Source: Lytechinus variegatus (Eukaryota > Echinodermata > Echinoidea > Temnopleuroida > Toxopneustidae). Taken from it: a stretch of 64,000 nt of DNA. The stretch spans positions 61,377,197 to 61,441,196 of the forward strand of contig NC_054741.1 in assembly GCF_018143015.1 (NCBI RefSeq), read 5' to 3'. Under the pieces are notes generated by a model. The model was not told the DNA's origin. It ran no database searches and saw only the letters and a program-made list of their open reading frames with translations. Shown one piece after another: positions 11,110 through 21,602 of the stretch. The position numbers were made by a program, and so were the translations under genes. Each line of letters begins with the position of its first letter. Positions within the stretch are counted from its first letter, which is position 1.

Positions 11110-11867
11110 TGGTCGGGCTGGGCAGGAGCGTAACAGGGGTCGGTGGCCAGGAGGGGCAAGAGCAAAAAAATCTCCGGTCTTATCAGGGGCAGATCCAGGA
11201 TTTTCCAAAAGGGGGCAAATTTTTCAGAGGAAAGTTTCTACCAGCCCCCCCCCCAAAAAAAAGTTTTTCAACCAATTGACAAGCAAAAAATAAATAAAAA
11301 TAAAGGTTTTCACCCACAAATGAAGTATATTTCGTACACGAAAAAAAGGGTCTTCAATTTCAAAAGAGGGGGCACACCTTTGTTTTAATGGCATATTTAC
11401 ATTACAAATTTTAGTATTTTGCTTCTCAAAGGGGGGGGGGCAGGCAATGGCGTCATGAGGTAACATTTTGAGGGGCGATATGGTGTATCGGGTAAAAAAA
11501 AACAATGCGAGTGAGCAAAAAATTTTGCATTTTTATTACAAAAATCAAATTTTAGATTTTGACATAATGTTAAAGAAGAACATATTTTTCACCCTTCTCT
11601 CTTTCCTTTTCCTTTTTTTTTCATGGTCTGTACGCCACGGTAAACAAGATTTTGTTTATGATTTTCAAAAAATAAAATCACCTTTTCATGACAATCTATC
11701 TGTTCTTTCTTTCCTTTTCCAGTTCCTCTTTTTTTCCCCTTTCCCTTTCATTCTCCCCCTTTTCTTTTTTTCCCCTTTCCCTTTCATTCTCCCCCTTTTC
11801 TTTTTTCCGGTGAACTCCGCCAGGGGGATAGCTTGCCCCCCCTGCACTGTTAAGCCACTGCTCCCTG
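11110..11867. mobile_element. poly-G repeat insertion in right palindrome arm
   Basis: It interrupts the arm between GGTCGGGCTGGG and CTCCCTGGGCCGGGC, which are adjacent in the mirrored arm (10,470-10,495). The insert contains several G-run and C-run blocks (11,246, 11,430, 11,820), an AT-rich core resembling 39,480-39,600, and a duplicated CT-rich block (TTTTCCCCTTTCCC) at 11,730-11,800. Several related fragments may be nested. Confidence 0.55.
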
Positions 11868-12529
11868 GGCCGGGCTGCATGTAAGTCAATCGTAAACTTC
11901 TCTGCTGCAAGAATAGCTATTTTTATTCTGAAGTCCCAGGTAGTCTACATCAATGAATGCAGCAAAGGCTTAAATTTGTTCTAGCTCTTTACTTAAAAGG
12001 AATTTACTGGCCCTCTTAGCTCTTTCCTTGAGTAAGACGTGCATGTAGCATATATTTGCTAGTGATAAATCGTCATTTTCGCTGTCAAAACACGACGAAG
12101 ACGACAACATCTTATCCGCCATCGTATATTCTGTATATAACGTATATCATGTACAGCGACTAAAAAAAAATAAACGCGAACGAGGTTACATTCATTGTGC
12201 ACGCTTGCACGCGTTCGCGGAGCATACACGTTATTAGTTTCCAGTCGAGTCAATGGTACGATTTTGCATATTATTATTTTAATTTTGAGGTCAGGAGCAG
12301 AATTTACCAATGGCAACATTGTGCATGTATTCACTCATAATATTTTACATATTATCATGTCCAAGAACCGTGGTTGTATTTGCCACCCCACGGAAATGAA
12401 AAACTAGAGACATTTTCCTTGTCCATCCCACAGTCTATGAATGGAAGTGGCCCCCCCGGGCTCTCAACACGTAGGTAATTAATAACAATAACACTTTTTA
12501 CTCTTACAATGACGAGTGGATACCATGCG

Positions 12530-12822
12530 CAACCCAAAAAACACGTAAAAATGATGTCCTTTTCACGATAGGGCACGTTACGTCAAAAACACAAAAATAA
12601 TAAAAAAGGGTATCTATTTCGCTAAGAAAATTACGTGTTTAGGGTAGAATTTGCGGGGATGATAAAACAAAATTAAAATGTTTTATAAAGGATGTCCTTT
12701 TTACCCTAAACACGTAATTTTCTTAGCGAAATAGATACCCTTTTTTCATTATTTTTGTGTTTTTGACGTAACGTGCCCTATCGTGAAAAGGACATCCTTT
12801 TTACGTGTTTTTTGGGTTGGGT
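12530..12822. repeat. near-perfect long hairpin
   Basis: The arm at 12,536-12,646 (from AAAAACACGTAAAAATGATG) is almost exactly the inverse of 12,702-12,817 (ending CCTTTTTACGTGTTTTTTGG), with a loop of about 55 bp. The arm sequence matches the subterminal part of the element at 9,395-9,555. It therefore derives from two head-to-head copies of that element's end. Confidence 0.8.
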
Positions 12823-12889
12823 AGGGGGTGGATCTAATAAAGAAATGTTGGGTTTTCTTGAGTAAAAAGTGTTATTAATTACCTGAAAT

Positions 12890-13195
12890 GAATTTGATGA
12901 GATGGTTGTGGAAACTTTCCAGGAATGTTGATCCTCAGGCACATCTGTAAGTTTGAAGTTCTATGTTGCCCTTCTTCCTGGTGTCATTTTGGATGTACAA
13001 CTGCTCACCGTGAAGGTCTTGGATGCAGGCCACATGTTTACGTTGTTTTTCCCAGATGATGGCCGTGGCATCTACCTCCAGTCTAGGAAAACCCATGGTG
13101 TCTGTGACATCCTTGAAACAATCAAGGAGTTGCTCGATGGGTGGAATCAATCAATAGCAGTGATGAGTAGTTCACATCTGGCTAATTTGTCTTAA
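12890..13195 (-). pseudogene. C-terminal fragment of THAP/DDE transposase-like gene (copy 3)
   Basis: The minus frame reads PPIEQLLDCFKDVTDTMG, VDATAIIWEKQRKHVACIQD, GEQLYIQNDTRKKGNIELQT and YRCA. A TGA then replaces the Arg of ARGST, as in copy 2. The following SFHNHLIKFI-type segment can still be read at 12,890-12,930. Flanking text matches that of copy 1. Confidence 0.6.
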
Positions 13196-13199
13196 GAAG

Positions 13200-14389
13200 C
13201 TTTCTAAAACTCATCTTGCCTTTGCTGTTTCTTGAATTCTTCACTTTCTTGGAAGACTGAAACTTGAGTTGATTCCTAATATTTGCCAAATCAAAATAAG
13301 TAATAATATTGGTAGAATTGATTAACTCTCATGCAGTTTTTTTCTCTAGTTTTTCTTAGTACCCCCCCCCAAAAAAAAATCTAATATATATGGGCTACAT
13401 TCATTAGACCTGTTAATTGTTGAGTCATTAATGATCTGTCTTATCTCTTAAAGTAGACACCCGAAGAATCAAAAGTATTTTATAATGCCTTTTTGTGGTC
13501 ATCATTGTAAAGGGGAAGTATTACTAATCAGATATATAACTTCACTTTTCAAAATAGTGATTAGAGTTTGCAGAAATCAGCTCTCAAAAATGATTTATTT
13601 TCATGCCATATTTCTGCCTTCCACCGGTCCTCTTGCGAGCTCCAGCTGAGTGACGTCACACAATGAGCGGTGAGCAGCTGAGCTGACAGCAGCCCATTGA
13701 AGACGATCTTTCTAATCAGCGTTTTTGCTCTTAGAATTGTTTATTCCTCACAAGATCGGTCTTGTTATATAGATAAAAGTTTGAATTTACTGAACAGTGA
13801 AATAAAGTGCACATTTAACATATTTTGGTAACCGATATTTAGCTTAGAAAAAATGATTTTTTTTAAGAAATATATTTGAATAAACAAAGCGTATTTTCAC
13901 TTAGAAATCACACTTGCGACAAATTAATATTATAATCAATATAAAGCATAGACATTCTTCTTAACGACTGAAAAAAAAATTATGAAATTTCATTATGTAA
14001 CAAAGTCAGGAACCACAAAATAATACGGCAATATCCATCGCGAAATGATTGAAATTGCAGTTGAATTGCCGTAACATGATTAGCCCACAGCGGCGAGCGG
14101 ACTTTGTTTCATATATCTTAAAAGCCTACGACATGGAAGGAAATGGTCTGTGGCCAAATGTGTTGGCCATTGTTTTGTCGTGTGCGAGGACCCTGGTTCA
14201 AAACTCGGATTCATTTGGATATTTTTTTTTATTCCTTCTCGTCCCTACCCAGCTTTTTTTCTTTTTTTTCTTGTGAAATCCTATTCAGACCTGTATTTAT
14301 CAAATCTTACTTAATTGCTGCTTTTGATTTTCAAGTTCTTGATTAGATTCTACTCTTATTTGGGATGGGAGGGGTAGAGGATGAGTTAA
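13200..14389. other. non-coding stretch with possible tRNA-like fragment
   Basis: No gene is supported. A TGACGTCA palindrome occurs at about 13,652. At about 14,143-14,215 a segment ending CCTGGTTCAAAACTCGG resembles a tRNA B-box and may be an eroded SINE head. A T-rich tract follows. Confidence 0.35.
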
Positions 14390-14925
14390 AAGTCAAGTCC
14401 ACATCAACTAAAAATTATTTGAATAGAGTAATTTCCCTTGTTTTTACTCAAAACAGTCACAAAACAATGATATGCAAATTAGTGTTGTCACTCACATCAC
14501 ATTTTTCTAATTTTTTGTGGCATTTTGTTTTTTAATTCTTTGCAGATTTGATAGGAAACTCTTCATCCGATCACAATAGGTTACATTTACGGAACTGTAA
14601 CTCTAAATGTTATTTGGAGGAATTAAAATCCCTCCGAAAATTTTTCAGAAAATAATAAAAAAATTAAATATTTAATCTACATGTCATGTAAATATATCAA
14701 ACAACAAAATACAAAAGAACTTAGTGCGTGTGACATAATCGGTTAGTGTAATTTGCACATCGACACAGATGAGCATATCGTCGTTTTATAAATTAGGCAA
14801 AATTTCTCAATGTTAAAATAGTAATTATATAAATTTGAATCAAAGTTTTTATGAAATTACCTGCAATATCTTATTTTTGTTTAAATTCAAATTAATTTTT
14901 GATTGTGTGGACTTCTCCTTTACTC
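14390..14925. mobile_element. MITE with AGTCCAC terminal repeats, copy 1
   Basis: The left end AAAAGTCAAGTCCACATCAA, followed by CTAAAAATTATTTGAA, is the inverse of the right end TTCAAATTAATTTTTGATTG plus TGTGGACTTCTCCTTTA. The inverted termini are about 40 bp and imperfect, the core is AT-rich and there is no coding capacity. A related element lies at 47,557-47,995. Confidence 0.65.
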
Positions 14926-15920
14926 TTAATGTAGGGAATGCATAGCAATATTTATCCAGAAACAAAATTGTCTTAGAATATGCAAATCTGTAATCGGGCA
15001 CATGTTCACTTTTCTTTCATCCAGGCCACTTCCTCACACCCACCAGGCTTACAGTCTTATAACAAAAATGATGAACCATCACACAACAGCACACAACATT
15101 CACAGTGCTTCACAATAAATATTTCACTTCTGTTCATACATGTACATGCAATAAATATTGTGGAAAAGAAATAAAAGGCGTACCCATATTCAAATACCGT
15201 TTAAAAGGACAAATATATTATACCTTTCGAGAAAAATCAGCACGTTAGATATCTGATAACAAAACATAATTATGGGGCACTGCAAGAAACTTATGTTCCA
15301 TTGCAAATCAAGCGTAAGTCTTAAATTCAAATTCAAGCGTAATAAGGTCGCGTTGCAATAGCAATTCAACTACATGTTTGTCTTTAATCAAAGGACTTAC
15401 CCTTGATTTGGGACGTGTGATTGATTAGAAAATTTCTCGCAAAATGCCCTAGTAACATTAAAATTGTTCTTTCGTTTTAAGTTGTGTGTCCTTATTTTCG
15501 ACAAGCTGTATTCCTGTCCAAGTCAAATTTTTTAGTTCTCTCCAAAACTGTGCTCAAAATTGTTTCCAAGATCGATAAAGATAAATTTTCTGTTGCATCA
15601 TTATCAGTCCAAAACTTGCACCGTAGCTCCTTGAAAGAGTGAAGAAAAAATGGCTATATCCAAATCATAGTAAGAGGACATGATGGAATCTCCCAGATTG
15701 AAGTAGCGAGCAGAGACCAGAAGTCACCAGAGTCAGCAAGTGTGCAGATCTGTGTGTAGAAGAGTGAGAGAAAAAAAAGAAGAAATAATTTAAATAATCA
15801 AATCAAAGTATGAATTTCATTATCTTGATGATTGATGACGTGCGGTGGCATGTAATTCCCGGTCAACAACAAATAATAGTAGGTTTAGACACCTGAAAAA
15901 TTCCACTCAGAACACTGGTG
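14926..15920. other. non-coding stretch
   Basis: AT-rich, with no recognised gene or repeat boundary. Confidence 0.4.
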
Positions 15921-15921
15921 C

Positions 15922-16080
15922 TCTACCTCAAGTGATGTTTGTGTAGGCCCCACTCTGCTTCACTACCGCTACACTACCATACATGTATGCCACACCTACC
16001 CGGGTAGGTGTGTAGCATAGTGTAGGCTGTAGCGGTAGTGAAGTGGAGACTACGCGAACATCACTTGAGGTACGGTACTC
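15922..16080. mobile_element. short palindromic element
   Basis: CTCTACCTCAAGTGATGTT at about 15,928 is the inverse of GAACATCACTTGAGGTACGG at about 16,057. TTCACTACCGCTACACTA pairs with GTAGCGGTAGTGAA, and the centre is CACACCTACCCGGGTAGGTG. This is a nearly complete 150-bp fold-back. No coding content. Confidence 0.75.
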
Positions 16081-16469
16081 TGTGTCATTACAAAGAGTGC
16101 AGTTAAGATTTTATCTTTAACAATAAATTCATTATTTTTACTGATTCGAAATAATAGCAATGAAAGTCTTTTCAAGTTAACATCAACGAGCCATCACAGA
16201 CACATGATGCAATTCCAGAATTTCCAGATTTCTTAGATTCGACATCATTATAAACAAACGTAAGTCGCAGCTTATCGTAAATGCCAAATCAAAATCAATG
16301 TACGTCATTGGAATCACAACACTTCAAGCTTTCAGAAAATACTACTTTTGCATGCCTTTTCATAATTTTGAATTATGATTTCTTTGAGTTTTTAAAAAGA
16401 ATTATGGCCTTTTTAAAAAAAATGAATTGTTTTATTTGGAATGGATTTTATGAGAATTAAAAATGAAAT

Positions 16470-16730
16470 TTAACTGCCAAGTTTGGTATCAGTCGAAAGC
16501 TCACAATCTCCTGAACTGAGATGGCTTCCTGTTGCACTTATCTTCCTCTGTGAGAAGTATCTGGATCCTATGTTGCTCAGACGCACGAACGCGCAAATTA
16601 ACTTCTCTTTTAGTGTCACATATTGGTTCCTCTCGGGTGGACATATCAATATATCTTGTGTAACTTCCTGTGGAAGTACTGCAATGACATGCTTATTTGG
16701 TTGCTTAGGCAAATTGAGCCTCGGCCTGTG
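16470..16730 (-). mobile_element. gag-like fossil of an LTR retroelement
   Basis: The minus-strand translation includes HVIAVLPQEVTQDILICPPE followed by RNQYVTLKEKLICAF. The pattern (LPxEV..DI...PPexnxYxxLKxxLI) is typical of gag proteins of Ty3/gypsy-type elements. Only a short stretch remains, with no pol and no LTRs in sight. It is an old broken fragment. Confidence 0.45.
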
Positions 16731-16905
16731 CAAACCGCATGTCATATTTGAAATGATTAAAATACTACAAAAATAGGAAGTGGATGATATCATCATTTTC
16801 CTCTATTCCATTCAGAGAAGTCTCGTGTATAACTGCTTTGCGAAATTTATCATAATAATGAAATTTTATAACTTTATCATTCTACATCTAATTTTGATGG
16901 AATTG

Positions 16906-17230
16906 TCAATATGTTGGTTGAATGTTTGAGGTATTGCCTCCCATTTGCACCAAGTGTTGGACGTAAAGTTTCATTAGATCTGCCAACTTGAATGCAGTAC
17001 AGCTAACATCTATGCGCTTCTTTTTCATGGTGGCCATCGGTCTCAATCCGTGCCATCCGCCTGTTGCACACCTTCGTGAATACTGGTGGAAGCTGCTGGA
17101 ACGTGTCAATCCTCTGATCTTGAATGAGGGCAGTGGCAACTTCGGTACAAAGAGGTTAGGGTCTTGCATAGTTGTCATAGTCTTGTAATGGTCTTGGTCC
17201 TGGTCTTGATCCAGGTCTGATTCCTTGTCT
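16906..17230 (-). other. possible decayed coding segment
   Basis: Two minus frames are open across this stretch, one reading KKKRIDVSCTAFKLADLMK and another VATALIQDQRIDTFQQLPPV. Neither has clear splice borders or a recognised domain. Just upstream is a GGTCTTGGTCCTGGTC-type simple repeat (17,188-17,240). It may belong with the exon at 17,383-17,619. Confidence 0.25.
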
Positions 17231-17382
17231 TGATCCTGGCGAGTGTTTCATGAAGGAAATAGTGATTTTTTTTTTATTAATTTGTTTTGAGATAACCAGA
17301 TGCAAGGATTTCAGAGGATTGTAACAATAGTCAGTGAAAAATCAATGAGTACTTGTTTCATGAAATGATCCCCTGGACTAAC

Positions 17383-17619
17383 CTCCACACAGAATTTAGT
17401 GCCGCCTCGGAGGATGGCCATTGCACCCCGCAGGGCCTGCGTGAATAGGTGACGGCGTTGGTTGATGTCCTTGAATGGGTAGATAGGGGCGGTGATAGCA
17501 GAGGCCACGAAGAGTCCACGGACCTTGGCGGCGTGCCGGAGATGAGGTGGCCCGGTGTGCATCAAGGCAGGGTAGTAGCCTCTTATGGTATTACTCTGTA
17601 CACCAGTCTCCGTCTTGGT
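17383..17619 (-). CDS. 79-codon internal coding exon, product unknown
   Basis: A strong acceptor (TTCTCCTTTTCCTATGATGCAG on the minus strand) and a donor (GTGGAG then GTTAGT) enclose exactly 237 bp, phase 0 at both ends, open throughout. The translation begins TKTETGVQSNTIRGYYPALM and contains AKVRGLFVASAITAPIYPFK and ends LRGGTKFCVE. G+C is higher than in the surroundings, as expected for coding DNA. I do not recognise the family. The 370-bp repeat at 18,200-18,578 links the neighbourhood to the THAP/DDE family, so this could be an exon of that repeated gene or of an unrelated host gene. Confidence 0.5.
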
Positions 17620-18199
17620 CTGCATCATAGGAAAAGGAGAACAGAAAAGAATGAATCACGAATCATATCATCCACTCAGATTTTTTTTCTTACACTAATA
17701 TTAGTATTAGGAGGGAGCCTTCTGCAGCCGATTAAAAGCTTCCGGTAAGCCCCAGGCTGTCCCCAAGTGGCTGCTAAACTTGGCCTTCACTGGCCAGCCT
17801 CCTCCGCATCAATCCGTTGAGGCTAATTCTAGCGCCTGGATGGGGCAGGTAATTTTTGGAAACCCCTTGCCATGGTGTCTTGTGAAACTGAAGAAAATGA
17901 TTTTGCCTGATGTCCATTATGGATTTCTAGATAGTGGCTGTCCCACTGGGAACTATAGAATCCTCATATACAGATATATTGCTTCTGTAACTTGCTGTCA
18001 CCGCTCAATGGTATCCTTCTTGACAGGCATAGCACAGAATATTTTTTGTCTCAAAGAATGATTTGATTTGTTTACATCCTGTGGATTCATCCAGTCCAGC
18101 TTTGTTTTTGCCTTTGACTCTGAAGATCATATGGTGTTTCTTCGTGATCATATCACGTGGACCGGGTCAGCACAACCTTTCAATTGCCAGGAGCTGGCC

Positions 18200-18578
18200 T
18201 TCAACAGGTTGCGTTTTCCTTGTTTTGAGGATTCTCTTTGTGCAAACCTTCCCCCCTGTCTCCTCCTTCCAGGTCACGTTGAGTTTTGTTAACTTTTGCA
18301 AAACCTTTCCTCACCAAATCAGCATATATTTTTAAAGAATTTTTTAAAAAGATGTTATTTACTATATTTTAAAAATTTTGTTTATTTATTTTTATTATAA
18401 TTTTTTTTTTTGGGGGGGGTGGGGGGGGTACCTTATGAGACCCTGGACCTAAAAGTGCAGATTTGCTCTATTATTCCTTACATGTACTCTGCGAACTGAC
18501 TGCATGCTATCACATTCATTATCAGATATCAACATTTCACGAGTATTTCTTTAATAGCTCCCAAGTAAAGTATATACT
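18200..18578. repeat. 370-bp dispersed direct repeat, copy 2
   Basis: This is the second copy of 5,066-5,434, in the same orientation, starting TCAACAGGTTGCGTTTTCC. It differs mainly by a 3-bp insertion (CTC) and by the length of the T and G runs near 18,400-18,428. The similarity stops at AGTAAAGTATATACTT. Confidence 0.85.
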
Positions 18579-18888
18579 TTGGAAGAATCATGATTATGCA
18601 ATTTAATTTAGAAGTATAAGCTTTGACTCGGGCAACCATTTAGTTCATGGAAGGTTGATTTATGCAAGTTTACTTGTATTGTGCAAATTTGCACATGGTT
18701 CACCTGCATCTGTTTTTACTCAAGAAAACCCTGTTCTCAAACAGATCAAGTAATTTTGATTGAATGCCGAAAAGTGACTTTTTTAATGTAATGTTGACAA
18801 AGTAAATGATAATTCCTTTGTTCGTAGATACACAATTTTCCTTTCAATATGAAACTTGTAAATGAACCACCTTGTTTATATTTTAGAG
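18579..18888. other. non-coding spacer
   Basis: AT-rich, nothing recognised. Confidence 0.4.
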
Positions 18889-18889
18889 C

Positions 18890-19053
18890 CATAGGCCCGT
18901 ATTCTGAAATTAGGTTTAATTTAAACTCTGGTTTAAAGTTGGGGTTAACTATGGGTAGCCAATAGTGGCATAAATCTTAATGTATAATTAATAAATTTTT
19001 AGCACGGAGTTAGTCCATGGTCTTAGTTAACCCGACTTCAGAATACGAGCCAT
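18890..19053. mobile_element. MITE, GGCCCGTATTCTGAA ends
   Basis: The left end AGGCCCGTATTCTGAAAT is the inverse of the right end ACTTCAGAATACGAGCC. The subterminal GGTTTAATTTAAACTC and GTTAACT blocks are partly palindromic. It is about 160 bp and non-coding. Confidence 0.7.
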
Positions 19054-19117
19054 GGTGTTCAGTGATGTTTGCATATCGAAACCCAAGTATCTTTGGAATA
19101 TAGTCATACTTTTTATG

Positions 19118-19282
19118 CTACATTCACATTTCCCCCTATGGCGGCCATACGGCGAGTCAAAAACAGCAGTTTTATTCATTTTCATTCAAACCACCTACAT
19201 GTACATGTATGTAGCTGGTAGGAAAAAATGTTAATAACGGCTTATTTTGACTCGCCGTACGGCAAATGTGACTGAGGTATAA
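19118..19282. mobile_element. MITE, CGGCGAGTC family, copy 1
   Basis: CATTCACATTTCCC with GGCCATACGGCGAGTCAAAA is mirrored by TTTTGACTCGCCGTACGGCA and AATGTGACTGAGGTA. A second member lies at 23,872-24,024. Ends read approximately ACCTCAGTCACATTTG. Confidence 0.75.
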
Positions 19283-20225
19283 GTTACTTCAATATGTTAT
19301 ATAATTATTAATTGGAATTGGATAATATTCTCACAAACATTCATGATAGATGGGTTGACTTTTTATTGATTGCCTCGTGTATATTTGTTTGATGCATTTC
19401 ATGTCTTACCATATACCTCATTATGCTGCATAGCAAACTATATGTGAATAAGCATAGATGGGTGGCGCCCTAACATTCTGATCAGTCACAATGGCTCTCC
19501 CCTCCAACCCTTTGTCTGATTGAATCCACAGTATTTTGGCACCACTGCAGTGAAATATATATCATATATGGAGTTGTGGACTAATATCTATCATGTCAAT
19601 GTTGCTTGAAATACGATGCAGTACTACAATACAATATATGTAATTTGATGCAAGATATTTTATGATTGACTGTTCTCTAGCTGTATGTTTTATTAATTTT
19701 TTTCAATTGTGTTATAAATGAAAAGGTATTTGGTCATATGATATCTGAGTGATGAGGCTTAATAAAATCAACAAAACACGAGTTTGGATCAAATATGTAT
19801 AGTTATGATGCATAAATATATACTCACAGCTTTTTTTTTTACATCATTTGTGCACATGCAATTTCTGTTCAGATAATTTCTATAATTTCCAAGTAATTTT
19901 TTGTTTTTTAGTTCTTAGTTAAAAAATTTCATGGCTGTAATGTCACTTCATAAAATAATTTTCCCATTTCATGATGACCGAAGAATATTCAAGAGAATAT
20001 TTAGATATATAGAGAAATGACATACTAATGTTTTTATTTTTGTAATTGAAATTATTTCAAATTTGTCTGTAGTCATGTGTCTAAATTTGATCTTTAATAT
20101 ATGCAAAATGTAACATAAAGTACAGTGGGATATTTATAGAAATAAGGAAAGTATATTAATATATTTATTTTTGTAATTGAAATTAATTGAAATGTGTATG
20201 TATTTATAATTTGTCTCTTTGATCA
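19283..20225. other. non-coding AT-rich stretch
   Basis: No gene. A TTTTTGTAATTGAAATTA phrase is repeated at about 20,036 and 20,168. No clear element ends. Confidence 0.4.
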
Positions 20226-20324
20226 TACCAAACAGTGAGAGGAAGGGGAGGAGAGTGTGTGTCCAAGAAAGAGAGAAAGCGGAAGAGTGATAAAAAAGAG
20301 AGGCCACATGTAGTGGTAAATTGC

Positions 20325-20705
20325 CAATTAATCCACTCACAACATGGTCTACTTTCATTTATTCTAATGCCATTCCATCCATCAACATTTCATCTAACAA
20401 CCATTTTGTCCTATGATCACTGTGTCTAATCACCATTTCGTTTATGACCATTTTGTCTCATAACCAGTTGGTCTAATATCAATTTCATTCATTTTGCACA
20501 ATTAACACTTGAATAGTCTAATTAGACCAAATGGTATATGGACTAAATAGTTATTGGACCAACTGGTTATGAGACGAAATGGTGAGTGGATGAATTGGCA
20601 ATTAGACCACGTGGATAGTGGACGAACTGATGGTAGGCCAAATGATGGTAGGCGAGTTGGCAATTGGACGAATTGGCATTAGACTAATTGGAGATGAACC
20701 AGCCA
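20325..20705. mobile_element. fold-back element with iterated TGGTCTAAT words, copy 1
   Basis: The left half is built of short motifs such as ACCATTTCGT, TGGTCTA and CCAGTTGGTC. The right half contains their inverses (ACGAAATGG, TAGACCA, GACCAACTGG), so the element is a degenerate palindrome of iterated 10-15-bp words. A second copy with the same order of words lies at 28,108-28,512. Confidence 0.8.
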
Positions 20706-21375
20706 TGGTGTGTGTGAGAAAAGGGTATGTATTCTTGGAGAAGATAGGGCGGGGAGGGGGAGAGGAAGGGTATGGGAGTGTGTAAGAGGAGTGGGGGAGG
20801 GGGAGAGGAAACAGTGTGTGTGTACTTTGTATTTTTTTTTGTATTTACCTGCATTTTATGTAATTCATTTGAATGAAATCCTAATAAAAACATGTTGAAA
20901 AAAAGTGTCTACAAGAAGATAGAGCGGGGAGGGGTAGAGGAAGGGTATGGGAGTGTGTAAGAGGAGTGGGGGAGGAAATGTGGGTGTCTACAAGAAGATA
21001 GAGCGGGGAGGGGTAGAGGAAGGGTATGGGAGTGTGTAAAAGGGGAGGGGGAGAGGAAACAGTGTGGGTGTCTATGAGAAGATAGAGCGGGGAGGGGTAG
21101 AGGAAGGGAATGGGAGTGTGGAGGGGAAGAGGAAACAGTGTGGGTGTCTAGGAGAAGATAGAGCGGGGAGGGGTAGAGGAAGGGAATGGGAGTGTGGAGG
21201 GGGAGAGGAAACAGTGTGGGTGTCTAGAAGATGGTGCAGGGAGGGGGAGAGGAAGGGTATATGTGTGTGTTAAGAGGAGTCGGGGAGGGGGACAAAAAGG
21301 GTATGGGTCCAAGTAGAGAGAGCAAGGGATGAGGAAAGGGTCTTGGTATCTAGCAGGAGAGAGCATAAGGGTATG
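20705..21375. repeat. G/A-rich minisatellite
   Basis: Units contain GATAGAGCGGGGAGGGG, TAGAGGAAGGGTATGGGAGT and GAAACAGTGTGGGTGTCTA. There are at least six copies with lengths varying from about 65 to 95 bp. The minus strand is C/T-rich. Open frames here are low-complexity artefacts. Confidence 0.85.
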
Positions 21376-21376
21376 G

Positions 21377-21602
21377 GTGCAAGTCCTTCGAATAGGATAT
21401 TAAGTAGATGCCCCATGTCGAGGAGAATCGCCACTTTTGCATGTGAATGCACTATTTGTATCAGAGTAGGGGGAAATCCCGGTGTAGTGGTCAACCTGCT
21501 ATCCCCCCCCCCCCCAATCAGTTACATCGGGAGGAGAGACTTGCGGGTCATAGTGATTCAAATTGCTTTTTGCCTCCAAGGCACAGGTGACACCAAAAAT
21601 AA
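21377..21602 (+). mobile_element. truncated SINE body (same family as 31,466)
   Basis: AATAGGATATTAAGTAGATG through GTGTAGTGGTCAACCTGC and CGGGAGGAGAGACTTGCGGG to GGCACAGGTGACACCAAA matches the body of the complete SINE at 31,600-31,835. The tRNA-like head is missing and the C-run near 21,505 has expanded. Confidence 0.85.

Larger units (their letters stand above)
9904..12440. mobile_element. large imperfect palindrome (foldback element)
   Basis: The outer arms 9,904-10,475 and 11,868-12,440 are inverted copies, for example GATAGACTGTGGGATGG against CCATCCCACAGTCTAT. The inner arms 10,480-10,770 and 10,790-11,108 are also inverted copies and meet at a short hairpin near 10,770. The right arm is split by a separate insertion at about 11,110-11,867. 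Both arms encode a matching short frame beginning MADKM(S/L)SSSSCFDSEND followed by DLSLANI (plus 10,225-10,360; minus about 12,125-11,990), so the arm once carried a coding start. Its product is unrecognised. The arms differ by scattered substitutions and indels and are not a recent duplication. Confidence 0.7.

Noticed and set aside
20684-21494. Gly/Arg/Glu-rich frames near 21 kb
   Set aside because: They are minisatellite products with unit-length variation that breaks any fixed frame.
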